A stretch of DNA of 44,769 bases from Bacillota bacterium (GTDB taxonomy: Bacteria; Bacillota; Clostridia; Lachnospirales; Lachnospiraceae). The stretch spans positions 1 to 44,769 of the forward strand of contig JAEWPN010000147.1 of the NCBI GenBank assembly GCA_023399455.1, in the 5' to 3' direction. The position numbers and the translations under genes are program-made. Under the pieces are notes generated by a model that did no database searches, was not told the DNA's origin, and was given only the letters and a program-made list of their open reading frames with translations. Below, piece by piece: positions 36,603 through 43,080 of the stretch. Within the stretch, counting starts at the first letter, position 1. The number at the start of each line of letters is the position of its first letter.

Positions 36603-36755
36603 CTAAGCGCCACCTCCTAACACACTGGTAATGAAAAGATGAATCAGCGTTGTCATAGGCGTACCGAGAAAGAAATATGCCAGTATTCCAAGAAAGAGTC
36701 CACCACTGATTGCTTCAACGACAAACTCTCCATACTCTTCAAAAATCTCCTTCAT
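36603..36755 (-). CDS. Small pilin-like membrane peptide (50 aa)
   Basis: AAGGAGG upstream of the ATG. Begins MKEIFEEYGEFVVEAISGGL, sharing the MKEIFE(E/Q)YG opening with the duplicated 56-aa pilin, then a hydrophobic helix (LFLGILAYFFLGTPMTTLI) and a Gly-rich end. It has a Glu five residues after the Gly, as type IV prepilins do. Too short for ordinary gene finders. Confidence 0.65.
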   Translation of the reverse strand: MKEIFEEYGEFVVEAISGGLFLGILAYFFLGTPMTTLIHLFITSVLGGGA

Positions 36756-36765
36756 TCAATCCTCC

Positions 36766-36870
36766 TTAACTGCTGATTACCCTTAAAAAGCCAATCAGTA
36801 TGGCTGCCATTCCACTTCCAGCAATGGCATAAATAATACCACTTCCAAATTGTTCTATAATCAACTTCAT
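36766..36870 (-). CDS. Small pilin-like membrane peptide (34 aa)
   Basis: AGGAGG upstream of the ATG. MKLIIEQFGSGIIYAIAGSG then MAAILIGFLRVISS: one hydrophobic helix with the same short polar opening and Gly at residue 9. It lies between the TadE-like gene and the 50-aa gene in the same run. Either a minor subunit or an assembly factor. Confidence 0.6.
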   Translation of the reverse strand: MKLIIEQFGSGIIYAIAGSGMAAILIGFLRVISS

Positions 36871-36879
36871 AAAATCCTC

Positions 36880-37221
36880 CTATCTTGCAAATGCCCGAAT
36901 CTGCTGGGTGCTGATGACTCCCAAAAAGTCCACATGATAGTTGTATCTCAGAATAACTTCCATCAATGTTGGTTTTCCGTCTTCATCTTTTACAATACTG
37001 CTCTCGTCAATCAAAAGCTCATAGCCTGCATTTACTGCCTGCGTCTTACATGCATTGATCACACTTGGTGCTAAGTTAGAATCCTCGATTTCTGCAACTA
37101 CAGAAGCATGAAAATCCCTCGCATTGTTTGCATCTATACAAGCTGACATTACTCCAGCCATCGTAAATACGGATAACAGAAGGATAAAAATTCCCACATA
37201 GGTCTTAATTGTTGTGCTCAT
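36880..37221 (-). CDS. TadE-like pseudopilin (113 aa)
   Basis: An N-terminal membrane helix (about 7-27, YVGIFILLLSVFTMAGVMSA) is followed by an alpha/beta domain (EIEDSNLAPSVINACKTQAV, EVILRYNYHVDFLGV). The position straight after the TadB/C-like gene and the topology match TadE-like minor pilins. GGAGG precedes the ATG. It lacks the MKxIFxxFG opening of the other small proteins. Confidence 0.65.
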   Translation of the reverse strand: MSTTIKTYVGIFILLLSVFTMAGVMSACIDANNARDFHASVVAEIEDSNLAPSVINACKTQAVNAGYELLIDESSIVKDEDGKPTLMEVILRYNYHVDFLGVISTQQIRAFAR

Positions 37222-37233
37222 GCTTATCCCCTC

Positions 37234-38736
37234 CTACATTCCAAACGTCAAATTCTGAAGGAATACCACCAAAAGTAGGGCCATATCCACCATCAACTTG
37301 AAAGAAGCAAGTAGTGACGGTAACAGAATATAGATCTTCATCCCTGCAATCTTATCTTCCTGCGTCAGCTTCTCCGCCTTATCCATCATTGCATTATTGC
37401 GATCTATGAGTTCCTCTACCTGTTTTGTGACATCCCCTGCATTTCCACTGGATAATGCATAGAGCATTTTCATTGCTGACTGCACATCAGGGTTTCGATA
37501 ATCCTTTAAAAATCTGTGATATGGTTCAATTGCATTTGGATCATCTTCCAATTCCACAATCAATTCATCCAATGCATGAATCAAGACCTCTGGTGCACTG
37601 TCCATGGATTTACGAATTGCCATCTGCACGTTATCGGTCTGTAACAGTAGTGCTACCTCCATCAACCAGTTAGGGAACTGCTTTTCAATCTCCCTTGCTA
37701 CCTTTTTCTTGGCAAGATTATGCCCCACCTTATGCTGATTTAAGAAAAACAGTACTACTACAATACCAGCTACCAGCACAGCAATATTTTGAAAATACAC
37801 AAATGCACCGATAAAAAGGATTGCTGGAATGAACGCCATCTTCTGACTGTTTTTGGTTTCCTTTGCATCATCGTAGTCTCTTACCTGAAGGTATTTCCGA
37901 TCCATTCCTGAACTGTCCGTTTCCTTCTCAATCCAGCTTCTACACAACTTCTTATCTGCCTTTACATAAATGAGCATACAAATACCAATTAATACCACCG
38001 CTGATATCTGGCAAAGAGGAATCGCACTGATATCCAAGTCTCCTCCTAATAGATAAAGAGGCAGAATACAAATCAGCAACGTTGCCACCAATGCAATCAT
38101 GATATTTCGCTTTACAATTTGAAATTCCTTTTGCAGATTGATAATTCGCTCTGCCCACATGGCTCTGTTCTTAGAAAGCAATGCAATACTGCCGCCTGCA
38201 TCACCACCACGTCTTTGTGCACCCATTACAAAGGAATGAACGGCATCAACTCTTTCACAATGAAAGAACTCGCTAATCATCACCAGTGCTTCCTCCTCTG
38301 GATCTTCGCTATCTGTGGCATACTGAATATGTTCGATTGCCTGAACCAGTATCTCATGAAACTCTCCTTCATCAAAAATAGTAGCCGTCTCTGTCAATGC
38401 ATTCAGTATTGTCTTGTTTCTCTTAAAGGAATACAAGAACTGTTCCATATAATTATTTGCCATAGAAAACATGGTCGTGTGATACTTACCCTTAATGGTC
38501 TGAATCAGAACCAGTGGTGAGAACACCACCCCAATGATTCCGATTGACGCAATATAAGGTAACTGCAACTTATACAACAGTCCAAAGATAGCTGCCAGAA
38601 GCACAATCATTCCATAGGAAATCATAGCTTTCTTAGGTGTAAATTCATATCCATACCTTGCAAGCTCCTGTGTCAGATTCTTATATCGCAAAAATCTGAG
38701 AGAACTTTTTTTCTTCTTTCCTCGTTCCTTCTTCAA
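37234..38736 (-). CDS. Fused TadB-TadC-like pilus platform protein (500 aa)
   Basis: Two halves with the T2SS-F layout: residues about 50-265 (paired helices PKKAMISYGMIVLLAAIFGL, a cytoplasmic helical domain with VDAVHSFVMGAQRRGGDAGG, then IALVATLLICILPLYLLG) and about 300-500 (FIPAILFIGAFVYFQ, NWLMEVALLLQTDNVQMA, MKIYILLPSLLASFKLMVD). In typical Tad loci TadB and TadC are separate proteins of about 300 aa; here one protein holds both. It is the inner-membrane platform turned by the CpaF ATPase. TTG start overlapping the cpaF stop (TTGA). Confidence 0.82.
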   Translation of the reverse strand: MKKERGKKKKSSLRFLRYKNLTQELARYGYEFTPKKAMISYGMIVLLAAIFGLLYKLQLPYIASIGIIGVVFSPLVLIQTIKGKYHTTMFSMANNYMEQFLYSFKRNKTILNALTETATIFDEGEFHEILVQAIEHIQYATDSEDPEEEALVMISEFFHCERVDAVHSFVMGAQRRGGDAGGSIALLSKNRAMWAERIINLQKEFQIVKRNIMIALVATLLICILPLYLLGGDLDISAIPLCQISAVVLIGICMLIYVKADKKLCRSWIEKETDSSGMDRKYLQVRDYDDAKETKNSQKMAFIPAILFIGAFVYFQNIAVLVAGIVVVLFFLNQHKVGHNLAKKKVAREIEKQFPNWLMEVALLLQTDNVQMAIRKSMDSAPEVLIHALDELIVELEDDPNAIEPYHRFLKDYRNPDVQSAMKMLYALSSGNAGDVTKQVEELIDRNNAMMDKAEKLTQEDKIAGMKIYILLPSLLASFKLMVDMALLLVVFLQNLTFGM

Positions 38737-39782
38737 TCCTCATTACCTCCTTCCTCCGAAAATGGTGTAATACCCATTCGTTCAAATTTCTCAAAGACTG
38801 CTTCTGGAAGGCTCTTCTCTGCCAGTTCTCCATTTAACACCACAGGAAACGTAGTATTGCATCCATCCTTTCGATAAAAAAAGCAAACCTGATCAATGTA
38901 TCTTCTGATTTTGCCATCTTCCATCTGTTTCTTACGGATTAAAATACCTACATCAATGAACATGAAAATATCATTCTCCATTCGGTCTGCATCGGTTCTG
39001 CTTGCCAGCATATTTAAAATACGATCTGGTATCTTTCTTACATCATCCGTATGAATCGTCGTGAATCCACGAATTCCTGTAGATAAGCTCTCAAGCAGAT
39101 ATTTTACTTCCACAGAACGAGCTTCTGATAACATAAGCCACTTTGGATTTTGTCTCAAACTTGTCTTAATCGCTTTTGTATAGCTGAACCCATCCGATAC
39201 CATCAATTCCACGCAATCCTTCTCTGGATTGATTTCCCTGTAATGAAGCTCTGGTGTATCTTCAATGGTAATGACTCTTTCGTTTGCAGGGATATACTGT
39301 GAAAAGAACTTAATTCCTTCTGTCTTTCCCACACCTGGTTCCCCACAGAACACAAAGTTCATACGTGCTTTCACGCAATTCGTTAAAAGCTCTAAAATTT
39401 CTTTGGTACAATATCCATCTGTAATAATGCTTTCTCTTGTCATACGAACGGTCGGAAGGGTCTTTCTAATACAAACCGTTCTTCCTGAAATCGCTGATGA
39501 CTCATGGACAATACTGATACGAAGGGTGTCAGTATCTGCCTCTAAAAAATTTTCCACCTTGTTAAAAGGCTTACTCACGTTGTTGGCAATATAATGGCTG
39601 AACTTTTCGATAAATTCCTTGGTGACCTCATGCTCCTCCACCTTGATTCGTTCATTTGCTGTATTGGTGATCCATAAATCCGTACCATTAAAATCAATAT
39701 CCGTGATTTCATCATTCTCGATATACGACCATAAGGGGCCAAAATGTGCGGGCACAAGCTCCCACTTTGTACTTCGTTCCAT
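38733..39782 (-). CDS. cpaF: CpaF/TadA-type secretion ATPase
   Basis: 349 aa from the ATG for MERSTKW with AAAGGAG upstream. Features: Walker A CGEPGVGKTEG (about 147-157), Asp box ITIEDTPELHY, degenerate Walker B WLMLSEARS and His box GFTTIHTDD. These mark the GspE/VirB11 superfamily, CpaF/TadA branch. It powers Tad/Flp pilus assembly. The usual N-terminal extension is short, so this is a compact version. Overlaps the TadB-TadC gene by 4 nt. A VirB11 role for the conjugation channel is less likely, given the neighbours and because Firmicute T4SS lack VirB11. Confidence 0.9.
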   Translation of the reverse strand: MERSTKWELVPAHFGPLWSYIENDEITDIDFNGTDLWITNTANERIKVEEHEVTKEFIEKFSHYIANNVSKPFNKVENFLEADTDTLRISIVHESSAISGRTVCIRKTLPTVRMTRESIITDGYCTKEILELLTNCVKARMNFVFCGEPGVGKTEGIKFFSQYIPANERVITIEDTPELHYREINPEKDCVELMVSDGFSYTKAIKTSLRQNPKWLMLSEARSVEVKYLLESLSTGIRGFTTIHTDDVRKIPDRILNMLASRTDADRMENDIFMFIDVGILIRKKQMEDGKIRRYIDQVCFFYRKDGCNTTFPVVLNGELAEKSLPEAVFEKFERMGITPFSEEGGNED

Positions 39783-39795
39783 TGTTCTCCTTTCC

Positions 39796-39818
39796 AAGAG
39801 GGGAGGCTATCCCCTCTT
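39796..39818 (-). other. Stable hairpin between pilin genes and cpaF
   Basis: AAGAGGGG (39796-39803) and CCCCTCTT (39811-39818) with a 7-nt loop, only two nt from the cpaF ribosome site and without a T-run. Likely protects the abundant pilin message and lowers cpaF expression. Confidence 0.55.
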
Positions 39819-39850
39819 TCTATAAATCTGTCTTTACCTGATTCCAACCA

Positions 39851-40021
39851 TTAACCGGTAATGGTTCCAGCCGCTCTGTTGAAAAAGCTGTCGATCAGGT
39901 TCTTAAAGGAATTCGCTACGACTCCATCTGTTGCTAAAAGCATTACGATAATTGCTACCAATGCGCTGATTGCTACCGCCGCAATAATTACTGATCCATA
40001 CTGTTCAAAAATCTCTTTCAT
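39851..40021 (-). CDS. Flp-like major pilin, copy 2 (56 aa)
   Basis: MKEIFEQYGSVIIAAVAISA followed by LVAIIVMLLATDGVV and NSFKNLIDSFFNRAAGTITG: a 9-residue polar start, one long hydrophobic helix and a short amphipathic tail. This is the shape of Flp1-like pilins. The protein is identical to the copy encoded at 40074-40244, with only silent DNA differences. Located directly upstream of cpaF with GAGGT before the ATG. Confidence 0.78.
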   Translation of the reverse strand: MKEIFEQYGSVIIAAVAISALVAIIVMLLATDGVVANSFKNLIDSFFNRAAGTITG

Positions 40022-40073
40022 TTGATTTACCTCATTCTTTCTTAATTGTTATTGGTTTCTTTAATACAATCCA

Positions 40074-40244
40074 TTAGCCTGTGATGGTTCCAGCTGCTCT
40101 GTTGAAAAAGCTGTCAATCAGGTTCTTAAAGGAATTCGCTACCACTCCATCTGTTGCCAAAAGCATTACGATAATTGCTACCAATGCACTGATTGCTACC
40201 GCTGCAATAATTACTGATCCATACTGTTCAAAAATCTCTTTCAT
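40074..40244 (-). CDS. Flp-like major pilin, copy 1 (56 aa)
   Basis: Same 56 residues as the next gene, 223 bp away, including the same GAATGAGGTAAATCAA leader. The DNA differs at several third positions, so the copies have been separate for a while but are held identical at protein level. Two identical genes for the filament subunit would raise its dose. The usual prepilin Glu five residues after the processing Gly is absent (residue 14 is Ala). Confidence 0.78.
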   Translation of the reverse strand: MKEIFEQYGSVIIAAVAISALVAIIVMLLATDGVVANSFKNLIDSFFNRAAGTITG

Positions 40245-40286
40245 TTGATTTACCTCATTCTTCTTTTATTATTTGTAATTGTTTAT

Positions 40287-40315
40287 ATTAAAATAGCGGC
40301 TCCTTATAGCCGCTA
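40287..40315 (-). terminator. Terminator/attenuator upstream of the pilin genes
   Basis: TAGCGGC (40294-40300) and GCCGCTA (40309-40315) form a perfect 7-bp GC-rich stem, followed on the minus strand by TTTTAATAT. Confidence 0.65.
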
Positions 40316-40331
40316 ATACCTACCCAATCCA

Positions 40332-40404
40332 GTGGATAGGCAATACTATTCTCCGTTACTACCTATCCACATGACTGTGTGAAATTATTCAGTTTTGTAC
40401 ACAG
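40332..40404 (-). promoter_or_regulatory. Leader region with two long-range hairpins before the pilin operon
   Basis: GTGGATAGG (40332-40340) pairs with CCTATCCAC (40362-40370), and CTGTGT (40375-40380) with ACACAG (40399-40404). They lie between two tiny ORFs and the terminator at 40287-40315, an arrangement that suggests attenuation. No consensus promoter was found here. Confidence 0.45.
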
Positions 40405-40438
40405 AGACAGTAGATGGTTTGTCCCGTATATAATGCAT
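40385..40438 (-). CDS. Possible 17-codon peptide
   Basis: ATG with GGAGAG 4 nt upstream, starting MHYIRDKPSTVSVYK. It lies 15 bp after the 26-codon ORF and its 3' end overlaps one arm of a leader hairpin. Supported only by the ribosome site and position. Confidence 0.3.
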   Translation of the reverse strand: MHYIRDKPSTVSVYKTE

Positions 40439-40453
40439 CTAACTCTCCTTTGC

Positions 40454-40534
40454 TTAAACTGCCATATTTCTTAATTGAAAGAAATACTTCATCAATCTAC
40501 GGTTTTCTCTGTATGCTTTATATCCTGTAGCCAT
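40454..40534 (-). CDS. Possible 26-codon basic peptide
   Basis: ATG with AAGGAGGTTGATTGT upstream; the protein is basic and aromatic (MATGYKAYRENRRLMKYFF). It follows the 57-aa membrane protein gene by 15 bp. Could be a leader peptide or a small membrane-associated peptide. Confidence 0.4.
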   Translation of the reverse strand: MATGYKAYRENRRLMKYFFQLRNMAV

Positions 40535-40549
40535 ACAATCAACCTCCTT

Positions 40550-40723
40550 TCATGGTGGTCCTGCTCTTACGAACGCAAGGAATACTCTGAAAACAAGTCC
40601 AAACAATAGAAGTATTACCTTTGCTAATTCCAACAGCAATCTTAATAAAATCAATATAAGCCACATGATCCCTTTTAGAAATCCAAGCATTCCATACCCT
40701 ATTGTTGAAAAAACTCTTCTCAT
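40550..40723 (-). CDS. Small very hydrophobic membrane protein (57 aa)
   Basis: The ATG overlaps the parR stop (ATGA). The protein is an almost unbroken Leu/Ile/Val/Phe segment of about 40 residues (MLGFLKGIMWLILILLRLLL, then LFGLVFRVFLAF) ending RAGPP. I recall similar short proteins next to partition genes in clostridial plasmids, but no name. The overlapping frame at 40539-40742 is a shadow of this gene. Confidence 0.6.
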   Translation of the reverse strand: MRRVFSTIGYGMLGFLKGIMWLILILLRLLLELAKVILLLFGLVFRVFLAFVRAGPP

Positions 40724-41196
40724 TCGTCAATTCCTCCATCATCTTCCATCCAACTACTCGCCAGGTCAGCCAGCTGGTCTATTGTTTGTTCATCTTGCAT
40801 ATGATTTTCTTCATCAACTCTTCTTTCCTGACCCTGCGGAACCGGATAATATCCTTTCGGTACTATCTGTTGCATTCCAGCAACAACACCACCAAGTAAT
40901 CGAATTACTTCATTCCTAGCTTCAGTAATGACACTGGCATGCAACTCCTCTTTAATCTCCTCTATATCATCTCTAGTCACATATTCATTCGATTTCATTT
41001 TATCAAGCTCTACCAGATTGGCTTTTCCAACATTATCAACATAGAACTCTAATGCAGCTATAAAAAGCTGGTTTTGCGTTTTGTTCATTTCCTGATTCAG
41101 ATGCTTTAATATCTTATGAATTTCCAAATGTCTAGGATTCTTTAGATTTAGCCTAAGACTATAATGAACAATGCTATCACGATCTGCTTTTGCCAT
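40720..41196 (-). CDS. ParR-like partition adaptor
   Basis: 158 aa, encoded 11 bp after the ParM-like gene. N-terminus reads YSLRLNLKNPRHLEIHKILKHLNQ, a pattern of ribbon-helix-helix ParR proteins, followed by helices and an acidic, Gln-rich C-terminal tail (residues about 125-158) that would contact the actin-like filament. Gene order parM-parR matches type II partition loci. The centromere (parC) is not obvious; see the note on the palindrome array and RNA region. Confidence 0.75.
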   Translation of the reverse strand: MAKADRDSIVHYSLRLNLKNPRHLEIHKILKHLNQEMNKTQNQLFIAALEFYVDNVGKANLVELDKMKSNEYVTRDDIEEIKEELHASVITEARNEVIRLLGGVVAGMQQIVPKGYYPVPQGQERRVDEENHMQDEQTIDQLADLASSWMEDDGGIDE

Positions 41197-41207
41197 TTAT
41201 CTCACCT

Positions 41208-42116
41208 CTATCTTCTTTTTAGTCCAATATTTGCAAGATATTCAAATCCTTTTGCATTCGCTTTCACGTCTAAAATATAGTTGATATTCTTTTGTTTAAA
41301 CGTGCTGAAATTTTTCATTACTACAGCTCCACCTCCTACAAATACCAGCTGCGTCGTCTTTAGGTTGTAACCATATTCTCTAAGAGAATTGAATACACGG
41401 TCTGTGTATTCTGTGATTTCTTTCTTGATGATATTTAGGTACTCTTCATTAATATCACTTGTACCATTCCTCATAATATGCTGAATTTCGCTTTCATCAA
41501 TTCCAGCTCCGAGCTGTCGTACACATTGATCATTTACTGACCTCATACAGGTAATCAACCCCTGCTGTGTTGTGGTACATCTTGAATTATCTGGTTTTCT
41601 ATCAACAACAGGCATAATATCAATTGTCCAACTTCCTATATCAATGATTACAACCTTATTCCCAAAGTTTTGAATTCTATCAGCAATTGCTGCATAACAC
41701 TGAGGAAATACAGCCGCATTTACAATCTTGATTTGATACATTTCTTTTTCATAGTAGAATCTCACTTCTTTTCGTTTTGTGAGATATTCCAAAAATCCAG
41801 ACTTCTCAACACCGAATCTCGTAAGTGGTAGACCAGCTGCAATAAATATACTAGCTTCTTTCTTGCCACGTTTTCTTAACTCTCTTGCAATACCGGCTAA
41901 AGTGAGTATGTAAAAATTGTCATTTTCAATCTTTACATCTCTTACCTCTAATCTCACACCGCCAATTTTGTAATACTTTCCATCCAGTTCAAGTACATCA
42001 TCAAACATCCCTGGTTCGGTAGTTATCTCCTTTACACCAGTAACAAATACCTGGCTTGATGTCTTGACCATTGACCAACCATGATCAATCCCTATGATTT
42101 CAAAATCATTATCCAT
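41208..42116 (-). CDS. parM: ParM-like actin-type plasmid segregation ATPase
   Basis: 302 aa from the ATG for MDNDFEIIGID with AAAGGAG upstream. Actin-fold motifs are clear: phosphate-1 IIGIDHGWSMVKT (about 7-19), phosphate-2 VVIIDIGSWTIDIM (about 155-168) and adenosine loop LVFVGGGAVVM (about 263-273). ParM filaments push plasmid copies apart, anchored through ParR. The combination with ParR and RepA_N argues for a replicating plasmid state. Confidence 0.9.
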   Translation of the reverse strand: MDNDFEIIGIDHGWSMVKTSSQVFVTGVKEITTEPGMFDDVLELDGKYYKIGGVRLEVRDVKIENDNFYILTLAGIARELRKRGKKEASIFIAAGLPLTRFGVEKSGFLEYLTKRKEVRFYYEKEMYQIKIVNAAVFPQCYAAIADRIQNFGNKVVIIDIGSWTIDIMPVVDRKPDNSRCTTTQQGLITCMRSVNDQCVRQLGAGIDESEIQHIMRNGTSDINEEYLNIIKKEITEYTDRVFNSLREYGYNLKTTQLVFVGGGAVVMKNFSTFKQKNINYILDVKANAKGFEYLANIGLKRR

Positions 42117-42171
42117 TTGATTTAGTCTCCTTTTCAATAAACTTTTTGCTCTTCCCCACATTCTTTTCTTG

Positions 42172-42429
42172 TCACTTTCTTTCCAATAATTTTTTCATAC
42201 ACGGAAAACAATACCCACCACCTTGTTTGTAGGAACAATCCGTACATTCACTATGTACTGTCTTTTCTGGTTCCTTTCTCTTCTCCTTAAAGCAATTGCT
42301 GTTAATACATCTACTATCATTGCCCCAAAAGAATTTGCATCTCATACAATCTTTTAGATCTTTGTTGAACTTTCGTTCTTCTCTTTCCGCTTTCGTTAAT
42401 CTGTGCTTGTTATTCTTCTTTTCCTCCAT
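42172..42429 (-). CDS. Cysteine-rich, zinc-finger-like protein (85 aa)
   Basis: Start set at MEEKKNNKHRL with GGAAGGA upstream. A Lys/Arg-rich N-terminus is followed by nine Cys residues arranged as CMRC, CINSNC, CTDC and CFPC (CxxC-type pairs), the look of one or two zinc-binding modules. Located directly upstream of parM. Possibly a small DNA-binding regulator of the partition operon; unrecognised family. Confidence 0.65.
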   Translation of the reverse strand: MEEKKNNKHRLTKAEREERKFNKDLKDCMRCKFFWGNDSRCINSNCFKEKRKEPEKTVHSECTDCSYKQGGGYCFPCMKKLLERK

Positions 42430-42562
42430 CTTTACATTCCTTCCATCGGATAAATGCATTATGAAGTTCTAATAACTTTTGATTCACAGCTTTTACTAGT
42501 TTATCAAGTGAATAGAATGTGGATGTTGGTATTGCTGTTTCTGTTACCGCACTTCCTATCAT
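42410..42562 (-). CDS. Small hypothetical protein (50 aa)
   Basis: ATG with GGAGGATGCAGA upstream. MIGSAVTETAIPTSTFYSLD followed by a helix (KLVKAVNQKLLELHNAFIRW) and a basic/acidic tail. It overlaps the Cys-rich gene start by 20 nt, so translation is coupled. First gene after the structured-RNA region. No family recognised. Confidence 0.55.
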   Translation of the reverse strand: MIGSAVTETAIPTSTFYSLDKLVKAVNQKLLELHNAFIRWKECKDGGKEE

Positions 42563-42574
42563 TCTGCATCCTCC

Positions 42575-43020
42575 TGCGTATTCATAGCTTTTCGCTATGT
42601 ATGGTGTACGTCAACTGTTTCAAGTCCCTCTTCGCCCCGTACACAAGGAATGTACTCATTCCCGGGAGTTACAAACGAGCTGCCTACGCATTCATGACGC
42701 CTTACCTTGCGGTAACACTATCTCCTCTCTTGCCGTTTCGAGGATAAGGTCGAACCTCTCGACCTCCATGGGTTATTATCCTTCCACCATATTCGACTTC
42801 CCTTTACCAGGCTTGTGCCCTGCCTCTCGTTCTTCATCTTTCAATCCATCGAACTACTAATGTGATAACAGTGGTCTTGAGCCCTCCAGGCGAATATCCT
42901 GAAATTTTACTCCTTCAAAGATTTCTCTTTGTGTTGCTTTATATTGCAAATCTGTAACTGATATTCAATTGTACTTCCGTGCTTTCGCTTGGAATATGTA
43001 TATATTAACCTCATATCAGT
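42575..43020 (-). ncRNA. Candidate large structured RNA (about 450 nt)
   Basis: A gene-free, visibly more GC-rich stretch between repA and the partition operon that folds on paper into many hairpins on the minus strand: CATAGC/GCTATG (42583-42599); GTGTACG/CGTACAC (42604-42644); GGAATG/CATTCC (42647-42662); TTACC-GCAA-GGTAA (42702-42715); AGGTCGA/TCGACCT (42747-42765); CAGG/CCTG (42808-42822 and 42887-42901); CAAAGA-GAAA-TCTTTG (42916-42931); a GC-GAAA-GC helix within TTCC/GGAA (42975-42994); and an enclosing ACTGATAT/ATATCAGT (42957-43020). Three loops are GNRA only when read on the minus strand, which fixes the likely strand. It could be a free RNA, a long leader of the parM operon, or a replication-control RNA. 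Confidence 0.6.
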
Positions 43021-43040
43021 TATCAGGATAGAAACTAGGC

Positions 43041-43080
43041 TGGTGTATTTTTTCTTTTTTACACCACTTTTTGGTGTTTT
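43041..43080. terminator. Competing hairpins after repA
   Basis: Three blocks, TGGTGT (43041-43046), ACACCA (43061-43066) and TGGTGT (43072-43077), allow two exclusive stems. The right-hand stem is followed by TTTTCATTTT on the plus strand, so it is a terminator for plus-strand RNA; on the minus strand it is A-rich. It may insulate repA from antisense transcription or be part of the RNA region. Confidence 0.5.

Noticed and set aside
38733..39782. VirB11 of the conjugation channel
   Set aside because: Firmicute conjugation systems of this type lack VirB11, and the gene is coupled to a TadB/TadC-like platform and pilins.
40520..40540. Seventh member of the TGTAGCCA palindrome family
   Set aside because: Only one half-site is present, at the start of a small ORF; most likely chance.
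40539..40742. 67-aa frame on the minus strand
   Set aside because: No good start signal; the alternative frame at 40550-40723 overlaps the parR stop by ATGA and encodes a clean membrane protein.
42563..43020. Group II intron or its remnant
   Set aside because: No recognisable domain V hairpin, no 5' GUGYG-type boundary and no reverse transcriptase reading frame.
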